NCBI RefSeq assembly: GCF_003590095.1 | Contig: NC_039489.1 | Span: 806,001-870,000 of the forward strand | Direction: 5' to 3' | DNA: 64,000 nt | From: Trichoplusia ni | Lineage: Eukaryota; Arthropoda; Insecta; Lepidoptera; Noctuidae | Shown here: positions 24,083 to 35,705 of the stretch, piece by piece | Numbering within the stretch: position 1 is the first letter of the stretch | How the letters are laid out: each line of letters starts with the position of its first letter | Notes under the pieces: generated by a model | The model's database searches: none | What the model was told of the DNA's origin: nothing | The model's input: the letters and a program-made list of their open reading frames with translations, nothing else | Position numbers and translations under genes: made by a program

Positions 24083-24272
24083 CCGCACTTAGGAATTTAA
24101 TCTTTATGTCGCGGTTTTTACAAACATTCAAGTAACATACACAAAAACACCTAGACACGAAAAATGATTCGTAGATCACACAAATGTTTTTCTGCGAGGA
24201 CCGAATCCTCAACACGTTGCGTACAGTAGGTTTGCCGTAGTAACCTCAACAACTCGGCTATCCGTGTAGTCT
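24083..24272 (-). mobile_element. SINE-H, complete-looking copy
   Basis: On minus: head CACGGATAGCCGAGTTGTTG (A box), GAGGATTCGGTCCTCG (B box, plus 24195-24210), body ACATTTGTGTGATCTACGAA, TGTCTAGGTGTTTTTGTG, ATGTTTGTAAAAACCGCGAC and 3' block TAAATTCCTAAGTGCGGGA. The order matches 52398-52672. Spacing of the two boxes suits an internal RNA polymerase III promoter. No clear target duplication was found. Confidence 0.8.
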
Positions 24273-25084
24273 AAATATTGTTGACGTAGTGTGTATAAAT
24301 ATAAATAGGCCCCAATACACACTCATTCGACTGTACCAGACAGGAGTAATCAAACGAAAGATAAACACCCAAATTACAATGAAACCGGCTTACAAACACA
24401 CTTTAATTAACAAAACCAAATTATTTGACTTTGCAGCACGTTTCGGTTTAATGGGTCGAAATAACTATGACCAGAAACGATTAGCTTAACATTTTAGTTG
24501 TAGCGCTTATTTCGTTTACAAAGTACTTAATTATCCTAATATTTTGATACGTCTCTCTTTACACAGAGATACTTAGAGCTTAGCCCTAACTTAAAGTATA
24601 GTATATAAGATAAGTTGCATTATACATTTAGAGAGAAAGGTTCTCGTGGAAATTCAATCCGATCAATGACGATTGCAATGATAATTATTGAAGCTTATTG
24701 GGATTTCACTTAGTGTGAAAATTTCCTTCTAATGCAATACTTTAAAAAAGACGTACTAACTGAACTGATAATATCCTTTTTGAAGTAGGTTAAAAAAGTC
24801 TCCACTGAATATACCTACTACAAAGATTTTAGAATAATATACGTCACAAAGAAAACGCCACCCACATATTTTTTCCTCACGAAAAACCTGACTCTTGATT
24901 GAACAGCAAGAAAAAGTTCTGATTTCAGTCGATCTCAGTTTCGAAAGCAATAAGCGAACAATAAAACTACGTCTTTTCCTAAAGGCTCGTACATATAAGC
25001 TTACTGGGTTCTGAGATCGAATATTTGTAATAAAATGTTCCGAAGTCACAACCTGCTAGGATTGAATTTTCGTTTTATTCGAAC

Positions 25085-25165
25085 TAGATGCGGGAGCCGG
25101 AAGACCGGGTGTTGTGATGCAAATTGGGGTAGGCCTATGACTAGCATTGGACCTTGGTAGGCTTT
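25085..25165 (+). pseudogene. Decayed LINE C-terminal fragment
   Basis: The plus frame AAATTGGGGTAGGCCTATGAC-onward reads LG*AYD*HWT, which aligns with LGEAYDQQWT once two codons mutated to stops (GAG to TAG, CAG to TAG) are allowed for. It is followed by a GATGATAG tail near 25183. A short, old relic. Confidence 0.6.
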
Positions 25166-26490
25166 ATTAGTTCCATTATTGATGATAGTTGCTTGTACAG
25201 GTCGACTTCTTCGCTCCCAAGGGTTTTGGCAAAACCATATTTAATACTCTCACAACACGGATACTCTGAACACTGGACACTCGGACAAACTGCGGCACAA
25301 TCCGAATTAAGCCTAACAAGTGCAATGATTACTTGAGGTTGCTTTGTTATTCGGCAAATGCTGCCGAACCAAATATGCGGCTTATATGTAGCTACCCTAA
25401 TGTGGTATCTCTAAACTCGCTAAAACTTGGGGTAAGCAAACATGGCTGTTTGCCGAATCGAAATGGTAACGAGTGTTTCAATAATCGGTACTTACGGTTT
25501 ACGAGTACTTTGAGAATCGGACCCCTCCTAGAATCCAGTTTATCTTCATGTTGGAATACAATATCTACTGTAGTAGAAGTAAAATAAACTTGCTTTTTAC
25601 CAGAAGTACCATAACTGGATTAGGCATGGATTAAAATAAAATAATAATTATACCTATATCTTGAAAGAACTAAAAAAGAACGGTAAAATATTTACAATCT
25701 AAAGTGTTAATCCTATACTTTTGTCATACAGATTAAAAAAATTGTCTAGAAAAGAAATCCAAAAATGATTGTTGCTATGTAAAAAGCGGCTAACTTTTAG
25801 TAACCATATTAAAAAGTACCAAAAATTTTGAAATGTTTTAATTTTTGTATAATTAAGCCAGTATTCGTACGAGTGGTCTCGTTAGTAGCTGACTAAAATT
25901 AGGCCACTCTTTAAAACTTCTGGGCTGGGTAATTTGATTACACACTCACATATATGATGCTTGACCGCTAGACTTGTTGAAGTTCGAATGTAGGGCCCTT
26001 TCAATATTTGGGCACTTTAATTCGTAAAATAGAGTGAAAAATGTGTGTAGGTAAAAGCCTCATTTCTTCTCAATGTCGAAAGAGGCATTTTAAACGGGTT
26101 TAACAGTAATTATCAAATTTCACAACTACTATAACATACAAATATGATATGTAGGGAATTAGTGGAGAGCTGACAGGAAAGGAACAAAACACGATCATTA
26201 CGATTCCGTTCCATTTTCCTGTCAATTTTGATTTCATGTATTTTTTGCCGCGAGTTGTTTTTCTTTTCTATTTCTTAAGACTATTATTGCTACACGTATA
26301 CTTACTATGAGAGGATTTTAGTAAGAAAAAACAAATGAAAAACTAAAGAAAAATCCTTGTAAGAAGCTTAACACATGGTCACTCACACAAGCTCCGCGGT
26401 GGACGGTCTCTTTTAGAGTTATAAAACCGCTTGACCAGGCGGTCGATACTATCCTCCAGTACATACTACCTTTCACCTTTTCCGGCTATC
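25166..26490. other. Unassigned; includes an imperfect inverted repeat
   Basis: Bases 25190-25600 are slightly GC-richer and hold two overlapping short open frames without recognisable domains. At 26171-26225, TGACAGGAAAGGAAC faces GTTCCATTTTCCTGTCA, imperfect arms with a 2-base bulge around ~23 bases, possibly a small hairpin element. Confidence 0.4.
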
Positions 26491-26650
26491 CCTATTAATA
26501 TCACGCCGCTGTCTGTCCGTCTATCTGTCACCATGTCATATCTCACGAACAAAAATAGTTAGCCAGCTGAAATTTTTTGAAGATGTATTTCAGTTGTCGC
26601 TTTAAAATTTAACTATATGGAGAGTAAGCAACGGTTTGTAGAGTCATAAA
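26491..26650 (-). repeat. Rep-G internal fragment
   Basis: On plus, GCCGCTGTCTGTCCGTCTAT, CTGTCACCATGTCATATCTC and TTAGCCAGCTGAAATTTTTT are the inverse of Rep-G's conserved middle (TGAAAATTTC, CTAGCTATCA, GAGATACAGCC, GGTGACAGACAGACGGACAG). The element continues past 26600 with weaker similarity. Confidence 0.6.
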
Positions 26651-27157
26651 TTGTATAGATGAAGATTTTCCTTAAAAAAATATTTGGTTGTGACCTGCTT
26701 GTGCACAACCTTCAGTGTTCCTAGTCTAAAGGAGACGTGACAGTTTTTTTTTTCATTTCTGAAAGGCCAATGCAACATGGGATCCTCTTCAGCTCAGCAC
26801 GTTGCTGCTTCTGTTAAAGCAATATTTTTATGTGAAACAAATCCTATTATCAAAAGGGTTATTATTTTCAATTTAAGACAATATAGATCTCTCCTCACTA
26901 CATTCCTGTTTTCACAACTGTGGCGCTATCTTACAAAGTAAAAATATTTACGTTACGGATATAGCCCGTAATATATACAATTCATAAACTATTGAGAAAT
27001 GTATGTGGACTTTAATATTTTCTTTGATCTTGTTATTTAGGGTTAAGTAACCAAATAAAAAATGAGACTTCGCTGTTCATACCTCTGTCGCAGGGCTGTG
27101 TTTAAGGCAATACATTTTAATTTTAATTAATAGTGTTCCCTTTAATACGTTCAAGTG

Positions 27158-27345
27158 TACAGCCTATATAAGTCTCACTGCCGGGAACAGGGCTCCTCTC
27201 TTATACAGAAGGTTTTAAGCATTGATCACCACGCTAGTTCATTGCCAGTTGCCGATTTCAAATTCCAATTTTATAATCCAGGTTTCCTCACAGTATTTTC
27301 CTTCACCTTTCGTCAGTGGTTTTTGAATTTATTAATTGGTGTGGA
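27158..27345 (+). repeat. Dispersed repeat, second copy of the 3644 family
   Basis: Contains CTCACTGCCGGGAACAGGGC, TCTCTTATACAGAAGG, AAGCATTGATCACCACGC, CCAGTTGCCGATTTC, ATAATCCAGGTTTCCTCAC and TTTTCCTTCACC in order. It is less decayed than 3644-3830. Confidence 0.75.
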
Positions 27346-29276
27346 AACATCAAGTAGTAAAAAATGTAAGGGATAACAACAGAAATATTTTATTTCAGTT
27401 TTTGAAGACAGTGGAATAAAATCCTCCTCAGAGTTTTCAACGCGAACTTGGCTGTACCACATTTAGTGACATAAGTCATTTTCCGTTAAAATACTCATAA
27501 GACTATTTATCTACAAACTACGGCATGCCACGTTCTTGACATTAGACTGACATTATAGCGTCAATTAAGAGCGATAATTATACAAATATTTATAATTAAT
27601 CACCAATAATGAGTTACGTAGCTGATAATTAAGTTTAAAATGAAGCTAGCGCGATAATTATCATAGATATATCTCTCAGAGGTGTTGACAATTATTGGAA
27701 TAATTAATTTCAATGACTATAAATAACCGATAGTAAATCATGAGAAAACTAAGCAGTTTTGCATGCAATTCGTAAAAACCAATTACACTTATACTTTAAT
27801 AACTTGTTTGCCTGGAAACGAAAAACTTTCAACGATCGCACTAACCAATTCTCAGAAAAAATGGTTACCACTTAATATTTTCATCAGTTTTCCGAAATTT
27901 GTATGAAATGAATTTAAATTACATTTTTGCACTATTATATAATAATGTAAAAATAATGCAAATATTTGAAAAAAAATTCGCTAAGTTCAAAGAAATACAA
28001 ATATTTCTTAAAGAGTAATTTTGCCAAAAATAAAAACTCATTAAAAATTATGAACCCGCAAAATCATCAACATAATTATTTCAATTGAAAATCAAGGGGA
28101 ACAGGAGACCACTGTAAGTCTTACAAAAACAATGAGAACCGAAATGATTTGACAATACAGCTAAAGAACCGATTCGACCGATGAAATACTTCTTCATAAA
28201 TAATTTCATCTTTCAGACAAGAGAAATAATACCTCCGGCCTTCAATATTTGTCTTCAATTTATGTAAGGCTTGACGCACATTCCAGACTTGATTCTCTAA
28301 AGTTTTGTTTTATGATTTTTCTTTTTAATACGCGTTCATAAAAATCCCTCCATCCATGGAGTGATCCCTCTATCATATTACTCTATCCAACCTTTTTGTC
28401 CGTTTTTTTAACCATCTATGGATCTTAATCTTAATTTTAAAACATTGGTTGTGGAATCAAATAACATACTTCATAATTAAAATACATACAATTAAACAAA
28501 ATAAAAACGTTTCCCTCCGACATAAATTGAACCTTCCTAACTAGGTTTCTTTTTGCTACTATTTTATGTTTACTTAAAATTCATCCCTTGATAGTTTGGT
28601 AGTAATATCCTCAAAATGAAATATCAAATACGCTAATAGTGAAACATTTTATTTTCATTACCATCCAAAAAAGAAACGTAATATTCATAAGATCAACAAT
28701 GAACGAAATGTTCTACGTAATGTTAAAACAACATAACAAAAGCTGAAATAATCGTTACATCTTGACATGTCTGACCTCCATGTCTCTCCGAGCAGTCGCA
28801 GTTATGTGACCTTCCTTACATAATTTTCCAAAAGGAAACGTCTTTGAATTTTTCCGGCGCCCTAATTATAGCTGTCCGTCAAAACAAGAAAATAAAACCA
28901 AATTTGTTTTTGTCGAATCGACAAATAGCTTCGAAGTATCGTGATCTTTGATAATATTTATTGAAATAGTTTGCGTAAAAATAGAAAATGAATGAGATGA
29001 AAAAATATCAACAAAGCTATGAGATCGTTATGAGCTCTTTAATCAGGAGCATTACGTACTGTGGAAGCGAGATGGAGCTTTACACTATCCTTAGTGGCAT
29101 CCTGCTCGCACAAAGGTAGAGTTCTGCTTTAAGAATTTTGAGTAAGCGAAGAAATCGGATAGTGGAAAATGAACTGAAGCATTGAAAAGTCACGAAGTTT
29201 TCAGCATCGACATTTTACTATTGAATTTCACGTTCGATTCTATTCATACCGTATTCGGCTTGCAGATGTTTTGAAC
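27346..29276. other. No gene seen; one poor HP trace
   Basis: AT-rich. GTACTGTGGAAGCGAGATGG (29056 on) followed by AGCTTTACACTATCC may be one arm of a decayed HP hairpin. CGATAATTAT blocks recur at about 27571 and 27650. Confidence 0.4.
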
Positions 29277-30662
29277 AATGACTATTTATTTATTATTATT
29301 TATTTTATTATCACAAACACGTTTTCTTACAATCTATGCTATAAACCTGTGCTCCACAAAACCGTTTACACGGTTTGTCTGCGGAATGCTAAATTATTAA
29401 CTTAAAAATATAATACTTTAATAGTGCGGACACTTAAATCTAATATACATATATGACTATCTTTATAACTTGATACTTATCTGTACTTAAGACTAATAAC
29501 CAACAAAAATAAAAATTAAAGATAACTAAAAAAAAAAAAAATTAAAAAAAAAAGAATTAAAATTGGGTCAAAAACTTTTCACTTTGCAAAGTGCTAAGGA
29601 GGAACTGCTTGAGTAATTTGGCAAATTTCCTCTTCCTTTTCTGATTTCTAATATCGGCAGGTAATTGGTTGAGGAGATATGGTATCCTTTTATCAAGGGT
29701 CCGATCACCAAAGTAATTTCTCACTCTAGGAACATCATATTTACCTACCGATACTGTCCTAGTTGCGTGGCTGTGTGTTACCAACGAGTGACGCTCCCAA
29801 CTGCCGTGACTGTTAACCAAAAGTAGGTACTTATGTTTTAAACTGACAGGGAGAATTTTACATATTTTAAATAATTTATTATAATCATCTTTGCATTTAT
29901 CTTTGGTTTTGTTATTCACTAGTAATTTCAAAAATCTAATTTGTTGTGCTTCTATTTTATCTAAATAAGTTTTGAACGTTAGTCCGTAACAGTCGAGAGC
30001 GTAACTGAGTATTGGCTCCACTAATTGTAAATAAAGACATTTCAGTGTATTCTTCGGTACTTTAAAGCTGAGATGGTAAAATTTACCCAGTAATGTTCTA
30101 AGTTTATTGCACAAATACTGTATGTGATTTGACCAGGAAAAATTCTCATCAACTTTAAGTCCGAGATATGTTACACATTTGTCACGAACAATTGGTTTAC
30201 AATCGCAGGTTACATAGTTATTGTGTATGCATTCATAACCATGTGTGTACATTGTAGGATGGTCGTCAGGTAGCGGTAAGTAAGGTGAACGAATTACAAC
30301 AATCTTGGTTTTGTCGGCGTTTAAAACTATTCCATTGTCATGCGACCATTTAACTACTCGATCTACGTCGAGCTGAACGAGTCGGCAAGTGTCAGCGAGA
30401 TCGGTGCCGGCGCGTAATGCGCACAGGTCGTCCGCGAACATGTACGCGGAGCAGTTGCGGATGACGCCGCACAAGCTGTTCACGTGCATGAGGTAGCAGA
30501 CCGGCCCGCACCCCGCGCCCTGCGGCACCCCGCATCTCACCTCCCTCGCATCACTGTACGACTCGTCCACCTTTACGCGGTATCGTCGGTTCGTCAAATA
30601 GTCACTAAACCATTTATTAAGTGGTTCCCCAACCCCACACTCCTTCATTGCGTGTAATGACT
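29277..30662 (-). mobile_element. 5'-truncated non-LTR retrotransposon (LINE)
   Basis: The element (29284-30655) reads on the minus strand: coding part, stop at 29557, then a 270-bp 3' UTR ending in an AT-only tail (AATAAATAATAATAAATAA). AATGACT occurs at both edges (29277-29283 and 30656-30662), exactly where a 7-bp target duplication is expected. Immediately beyond the 5' edge the reading frame meets a stop, as expected where host sequence resumes. The frame is intact over 363 codons, so the insertion looks relatively recent, although it is dead for autonomous movement because the 5' portion is gone. Confidence 0.9.
29557..30648 (-). CDS. Non-LTR reverse transcriptase, C-terminal part
   Basis: This is the only convincing protein frame here. 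It would copy LINE RNA at a nicked target in the nucleus. Residues 40-44 are GVPQG, residues 71-74 FADD (the paired catalytic aspartates) and residues 110-115 NADKTK, in the order of the RT palm. A YLGLKVDENFSW block near residue 160 and a basic C-terminus (RKRKFAKLL) follow. FADD with GVPQG points to the jockey/CR1/I-type LINEs; I do not assign a clade. The N-terminal endonuclease and the first RT motif, with its aspartate, are missing, so a complete polyprotein would be much longer. The Met used as start is internal, not the original start: the homologous frame extends upstream only to the truncation point (about 30655). GC content rises sharply at 30360-30560, unlike the flanks. It is probably inactive unless read through from outside. 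Confidence 0.92.
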   Translation of the reverse strand: MKECGVGEPLNKWFSDYLTNRRYRVKVDESYSDAREVRCGVPQGAGCGPVCYLMHVNSLCGVIRNCSAYMFADDLCALRAGTDLADTCRLVQLDVDRVVKWSHDNGIVLNADKTKIVVIRSPYLPLPDDHPTMYTHGYECIHNNYVTCDCKPIVRDKCVTYLGLKVDENFSWSNHIQYLCNKLRTLLGKFYHLSFKVPKNTLKCLYLQLVEPILSYALDCYGLTFKTYLDKIEAQQIRFLKLLVNNKTKDKCKDDYNKLFKICKILPVSLKHKYLLLVNSHGSWERHSLVTHSHATRTVSVGKYDVPRVRNYFGDRTLDKRIPYLLNQLPADIRNQKRKRKFAKLLKQFLLSTLQSEKFLTQF

Positions 30663-30987
30663 GTTAAATTAGAATAGAGTTCTTGTTTTGAATTCTGTTT
30701 TCAATGTAAAAAATGATCTCAATAACACACTGAAAGCTGTAAAAGGAACGTGATGTAATTCAATAAACCGTACTGCATTGTTGCAATTTTTTATTCATGT
30801 CTGATTGACGTAGGTACCGTTTAGTATAGAATACAATATCCTTTATTTTATATACCATGGAATAAGAGCAGTGATATTTATTACTCCTGTTTGATTTTCA
30901 ATTCTAACAGTTGGATGCTTAAAATTGATATTTTTTTCATCAACAAGGAATACATGTCTCTCTCGATCGATCTCGTTCTCGATCAGT

Positions 30988-31092
30988 GTAAATTCGTCTC
31001 TCTAGCTATTGTGGTTCATGAGAGGTACGGTACCTTCGGTACGGTAGCTACAAGGCTCCATTTTTACCCTTTCGGTACGAAACCCTAACAGA
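30988..31092 (+). repeat. Rep-G, 3' half
   Basis: TCTCTAGCTATTGTGGTTCA (middle block) and GGCTCCATTTTTACCCTTTC then GGTACGAAACCCTAA (3' end) are joined by a shortened spacer with GGTACGGTACC microrepeats. The 65-codon frame across it is incidental. Confidence 0.65.
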
Positions 31093-32063
31093 GAAAGAAC
31101 GAACTCCATCCAAAAATACCTTTCACACACAAGATTTATACAATTCAGTTTGGCGTACAAAAGGACCAAATTTGTAAACGGAAGGACCAGGCCCTCTTTT
31201 GTTATGACACGAATGGGTAATTTTGTTTGTAAGCCCGTATTACGATGACAGTGTCTTTGTACTGTCAGGAGTAGATACTTGTTTCGACATCCTTTGTGTT
31301 TTTATGGCAAAAATAATACTTGGATTTTTCCTCATTCTAATTTATATCTTAATTCGTTTGGTTAGAGTATTTTATTTAATGTGCTGAGTCATTCGAGTAA
31401 TTAAGTACTTTGAACTATTATCGATTTGATTAAATGATAACAATCGATAACTGAATCGAATAACTTCTTTGGTTTTTGTTCTGTCAAGAACTTTTCAGAT
31501 TTACTAAAAAGTATGAGGAAATAGTATTTTACCATTAGAAATGCGTAAGAACATGGTGATTGCTATTTATAGAGTTGATTTACTAAGTCTTAGTTTTTTT
31601 GGTAGTAATACAGCCTTATGGACCTGAATCCATTGACCAAGATCCCAAATAACCTCTGAATACAGAGTAAACTGACTTGATTTGCGTAGCAGTAGTATTA
31701 ACCTCTATAGAAATTGATGAAACAATACCCAAAAAAATAGATAAAAATCTTCCCATAATTGTCAATTTAAACCCTCATGAAGACAAAATCTACAACGAAG
31801 CATCACGTTCGATAAAAACACAAATCATAAGAGAAACTGCTAGGTGATTAAAGCAGGAAATGGTCATTATTATTCAAAGCATAATACCTATTGGCGGTAT
31901 ACATAAATATATCGTAAAGCCCATAAAATAACTCAGGCCCTTCCTAAATCTACGACAAAGTGCTGGTTTGAATACCGAAGATATCTCAGACCCTCGACTT
32001 TATAAGTAAGATGGTAGGAAAGTATGAGCAACGAAAAGGTTTTGAATTATCGATAATCAATTT
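31093..32063. other. No gene seen
   Basis: Unassigned AT-rich DNA between two Rep-G copies. Confidence 0.4.
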
Positions 32064-32394
32064 TTAAGGTTCCGAACCCAAGGGGTAAAAACGGAGCCTT
32101 ATCACAAAGGCCTGGCTATCTAGCGGTGTGCCACCGGCAGACACCAGTTATAAACTAACAATTGGACAATATAATTTTTCACAGTTTATGTTCTTTGAGA
32201 CGAAAAAAGGTTAGCTTCATTCGTAGAGTCATAATTTTGATGGTAAATTTTGAAAATTTGTTTTTTTTTGTCATTTTGTACGGGATACCAATGCATTTAC
32301 GGTCGCTACTGTACTGTTAGTAATTATTAGCTTTCTTTACCATATTTTGCGGAACTCTCAGAGTCTGTTCGAAGGGTCCTTGACCGGTTTTTAA
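32064..32394 (-). repeat. Rep-G, near-complete copy (~330 bp)
   Basis: On minus it starts AAAAACCGGTCAAGGACCC and ends TTTTTACCCCTTGGGTTCGG then AACCTTAAAAA. The ends match the family's 5' fragment (33247) and 3' fragments (31092, 43566). The GGGTTCCG-type blocks near both ends are inverted relative to each other, hinting at imperfect terminal inverted repeats. No coding capacity. I have no name for it, although I recognise the sequence as common in Lepidoptera. Confidence 0.75.
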
Positions 32395-33125
32395 TGTGCT
32401 AGGGGAGCAAGTTCACCAAAAACACTGTTTAAAATCTTGGCTCAGACCAGTTTGTGTAATGTTGTACTTTTCGATAACCCTTCGTCATCTACATTTAGAT
32501 AAGCATCACTAATGAGCCCTTTTAATATTCTCATTTTGTCTGTATTTTACGCTGATTGGGTCGTTATACCCTTAGGTAATTGAAAACGGACGAAAAGAAT
32601 CGGTTATAAAATTAAAGTAAACTTTCTTCCCGAAACATTTAAATACCTTATTTATTAAGAAAATAATATATGCATGTATGTAGTGATAGAATACATTAAT
32701 GAAGTATCAATTCATCTTTTAACAATTCCGCATGACTAAAAAACCACGTCCAAGACTTACAGGCTTGAAATCAGTGATACCAGGCTTTTTAGCAAGGCAC
32801 CATTAGGCAAAGCTAATGCATTGTACCAAGAACTCCTTCAAAATCATTACTTTTTACCATCCCTCCACATTTTTCAACCAACCCCAACGAATTCACGTCA
32901 AATTAAAAACTTATTTCGACATTTCCAAATATCAAAGTATTCATAAAACTTTAGTACAGTTTTACTTCGATTTTAAGCTTATATTAAACTGTATTTTTAT
33001 TCAGGGTATAATAGAGTCAAGTTAGCCAGCGTAAGTAGGTCAAGTGCACGACGCTCAGTCTGGCGACTGCACGAAATGGTGTCTTTATCTATACTACGGG
33101 CTTCGGTGAGGCCCGTTAATTTTCA

Positions 33126-33246
33126 ACTAGCTGTTGCCTGCGGACCCGCCTGCTACATATAGAACATAAAACCGGGATAAAATCTGTCCTGTGTTGATCT
33201 TGGCTATAAACTTTCTGTGTATCAAGTTTTGACAAACATGGTGGTA
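33126..33246 (-). mobile_element. Helitron 3' end of a second subfamily
   Basis: ACTAGCTGTTGCCTGCGGAC on plus is an inverted Helitron 3' terminus (GGCAACAGCTAGT), preceded on plus by A, giving the usual T flank. The interior (AACATAAAACCGGGATAAAA, GTGTTGATCTTGGCTATAAA) differs from H1-H5. Its other end is not seen: Rep-G follows directly. Confidence 0.65.
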
Positions 33247-33545
33247 AAAAAACCGGGCAAGTCCGAGTCGCACTTTCGAAACTGAGGGTGAGTACGCGGC
33301 GGTTAAAAAAACTTACTCGTTGTTGACAAATAAATTTGAGGGTGAGTTTCTTGCAAATTCATTTACAAACCAGCAAATTAATGACCGTCACGCCTAACTT
33401 CTATATTTATTTCTAGCACTTTAGTCGTTATAGCATCAATGGAAATATAATAATCTGTGAAAATTTCAATCATCTAGCTATCATAGTTTAAACACAGACG
33501 GACAAACAAGGACAGACATTTCTTTTTACTACGCCGTTCGTACGA
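33247..33545 (+). repeat. Rep-G, 5' two thirds
   Basis: Runs from AAAAAACCGGGCAAGTCCGA and GTCGCAC through TGTGAAAATTTCAATCATCT, AGCTATCATAGTTTAAAC to ACAGACGGACAAACAAGG. It stops before the ACCCTTTGGGTACGG end block. Confidence 0.7.
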
Positions 33546-34046
33546 GTACCTATTTATTTTTTATAAAGATATTTACCAGAGAAAATTTTATAAGTACAAA
33601 GATCTATAAATGATACGATATAACATTGTCTGGGTCCTTACGGCATTTGGAAGATAACAAAACAAGGTTAAACTTAAACTGTGTCTTAGCTGAGGACATA
33701 TTGGAAGAGTTTTCGGATGTAATATCCCGGGAGACGTACCTCAGTCTAACAACTATGCAGGGTGTTACGTAACTTATTGTACAGAGTTCAAGTCATGTTA
33801 CAATATTCTCGCAAGTATCAGCTATCAAAATGTTGCACTGTGTAAAATTATATTTTTGTAGATACATGTTCAAAATAATAAATCGACAAATATCGAAAAG
33901 CAGAGATTTTTGAAAGGGGGTTTTAGTAATAACGTATTTTTTCTCTTTTGGTTTAGGAACCCTTGAAATGAATATAATTATATAATATCATTCCGATTTA
34001 TATCAACGTCAGACAGTTATAAAATGATACAACCTATAAAACACAT
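33546..34046. other. No gene seen
   Basis: Unassigned AT-rich DNA. Confidence 0.4.
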
Positions 34047-34126
34047 GCGATGCGTCAGATCACAATTAAGGACTCCGTTTGAGTATGAAACTGGTCTTGC
34101 GATTCCAAAAACTACTCGTAAATAAG
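34047..34126 (+). repeat. FB-A loop and right arm, degenerate
   Basis: TGCGATGCGTCAGATCACAA, TTAAGGACTCCG, GAAACTGGTCTTGCGATTCC and CTCGTAAATAAGCC preserve the FB-A order with many substitutions. Confidence 0.55.
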
Positions 34127-34877
34127 CCATTCTTTCATTAAGAATCTCTTAAAATATTAACATTCTGCCATACATATAACGATCAAATTGCATTGAGCTC
34201 CTATCACGTCCTGGTGGAAATGTGTCAAGTTCTCCGTTACCATGCATGATACCGGGTCGTCTAAAAATAAATAACTCTATAATTAACTCTAATTAGTAAC
34301 TTCCTGTTATGTCGGATTCCATACAATAATGCTACATTACTATGCGATTAGGTTGGTTTATCATAGTAACATAATTTATAAAGCATAGTATATTTATTGC
34401 AAGTGTTTAGGTGGTATATGGTTAATTTTGTACATATTCGATTTTAATTCCTGATGCAATAAGGACAGGTATTATAAGTTTGACTTGATTCTCTGTTCGT
34501 AGAATCATAGCTTCTGAACGGATTGTGCGATGACAATTTAGTTAATTTTGTATTATAAGCGAACTATGTGCAAGTTTGGTTGATTGAGCTTTGATATTCA
34601 GAATGTAAAAGTTTATGTAAAGAAAATAATCGACGTGGAAACTCCATATAAAATGACCTCAAAAACACATTTCTAAGTCGTGTATTAGCGTCTTTTAAGA
34701 CCTAAACAATGTATCTCGGTTACAAAGCAAGCAGGTAGTAAAACTTATGCAATAGTAATAGGGGCACTTTGTGGCAGACCCAACGTCGGAAACATATGAC
34801 ATTCACGCGTCGCTTTTTATGTACATATGTGAACTTTGTTGAGATTTGTCATAAACTGAAGGCCCCAACACCACCTC

Positions 34878-34935
34878 ATGTGGAAAAGGGATGCCGCTAT
34901 ATGTAGTGTAATTTACCGTCTCTTTTCCACAACTG
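34878..34935 (+). repeat. HP hairpin repeat
   Basis: CATGTGGAAAAGGGATGCCG pairs with GTCTCTTTTCCACAACTG around CTATATGTAGTGTAATTTAC. Confidence 0.75.
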
Positions 34936-35609
34936 CATTTTAATGTTAGACTAGTACGTCAGCAATTCGGCTTATATTTAATTATTTTTGGAAGATTGTG
35001 ATATTAAACAGTCAATCACATAAAAATGGTGGCACTGGGTAAGAATATATTCGATCGCAAGATGACCCATATAATATATTTATGTAATTAATAAAATTAT
35101 TGTTCATTCACAAGTCAATATTTTTATCGATATAATTGTATTAAAAGTATAAACTAATGCAAACTCGTAATCGATTCTTGGAAACTAAACTCAATTCGAA
35201 TATTGAAATAAATCAATTGAATTGATTAAATAAATACTGACTTGGCAGAATATGTGGTGGACGAATACTAAAGTTATTTAGCAAACAAACAAGAAACTTA
35301 CAGAGACCGCCAATTAATTAGATCCCTTACTAATTGACGAAGTATAACTGACTTTTGATGTAATCAACTCTTAATAAATGATTTATCATATTAAACCTCG
35401 AGTTGCTTGAACTTTTACTGCGACATTATTTCTTTTTACAACCGTTAATATATTCTAATACAAGATCATTGACTTGTGCCCACGCGAAAATTGGAAAATA
35501 GCTTTACAAAGCACATCCATCCTTCATGCTCTTCCATTGCTCCTTTTTTCCTTCCTTCAATCATTCATTACAGCCGTATAAATAGAATCACTCTACTCAG
35601 CTAAGTCTA

Positions 35610-35705
35610 GTCCACTGCTGGACATAGGTCTCTCCAAATTGTGCCACGGCAAACGGTACGAGTCACGTTTTAAGGTCCATCGAACTGGGGATAGTATTCT
35701 GCCGA
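35610..35705 (-). pseudogene. LINE C-terminal fragment
   Basis: The minus frame reads FGETYVQQWT (plus AGTCCACTGCTGGACATAGG inverted). Upstream codons on minus carry no stop-free continuation of note. A relic of the same general LINE group as 6545 and 38033. Confidence 0.55.

Noticed and set aside
24756..25049. 97-codon minus frame
   Set aside because: No domain and low-complexity composition; it ends just before a decayed LINE tail.
27545..27720. Clustered ATAATTAT blocks as homeodomain-type binding sites
   Set aside because: Such blocks are expected often in DNA this AT-rich, and no conservation data are available.
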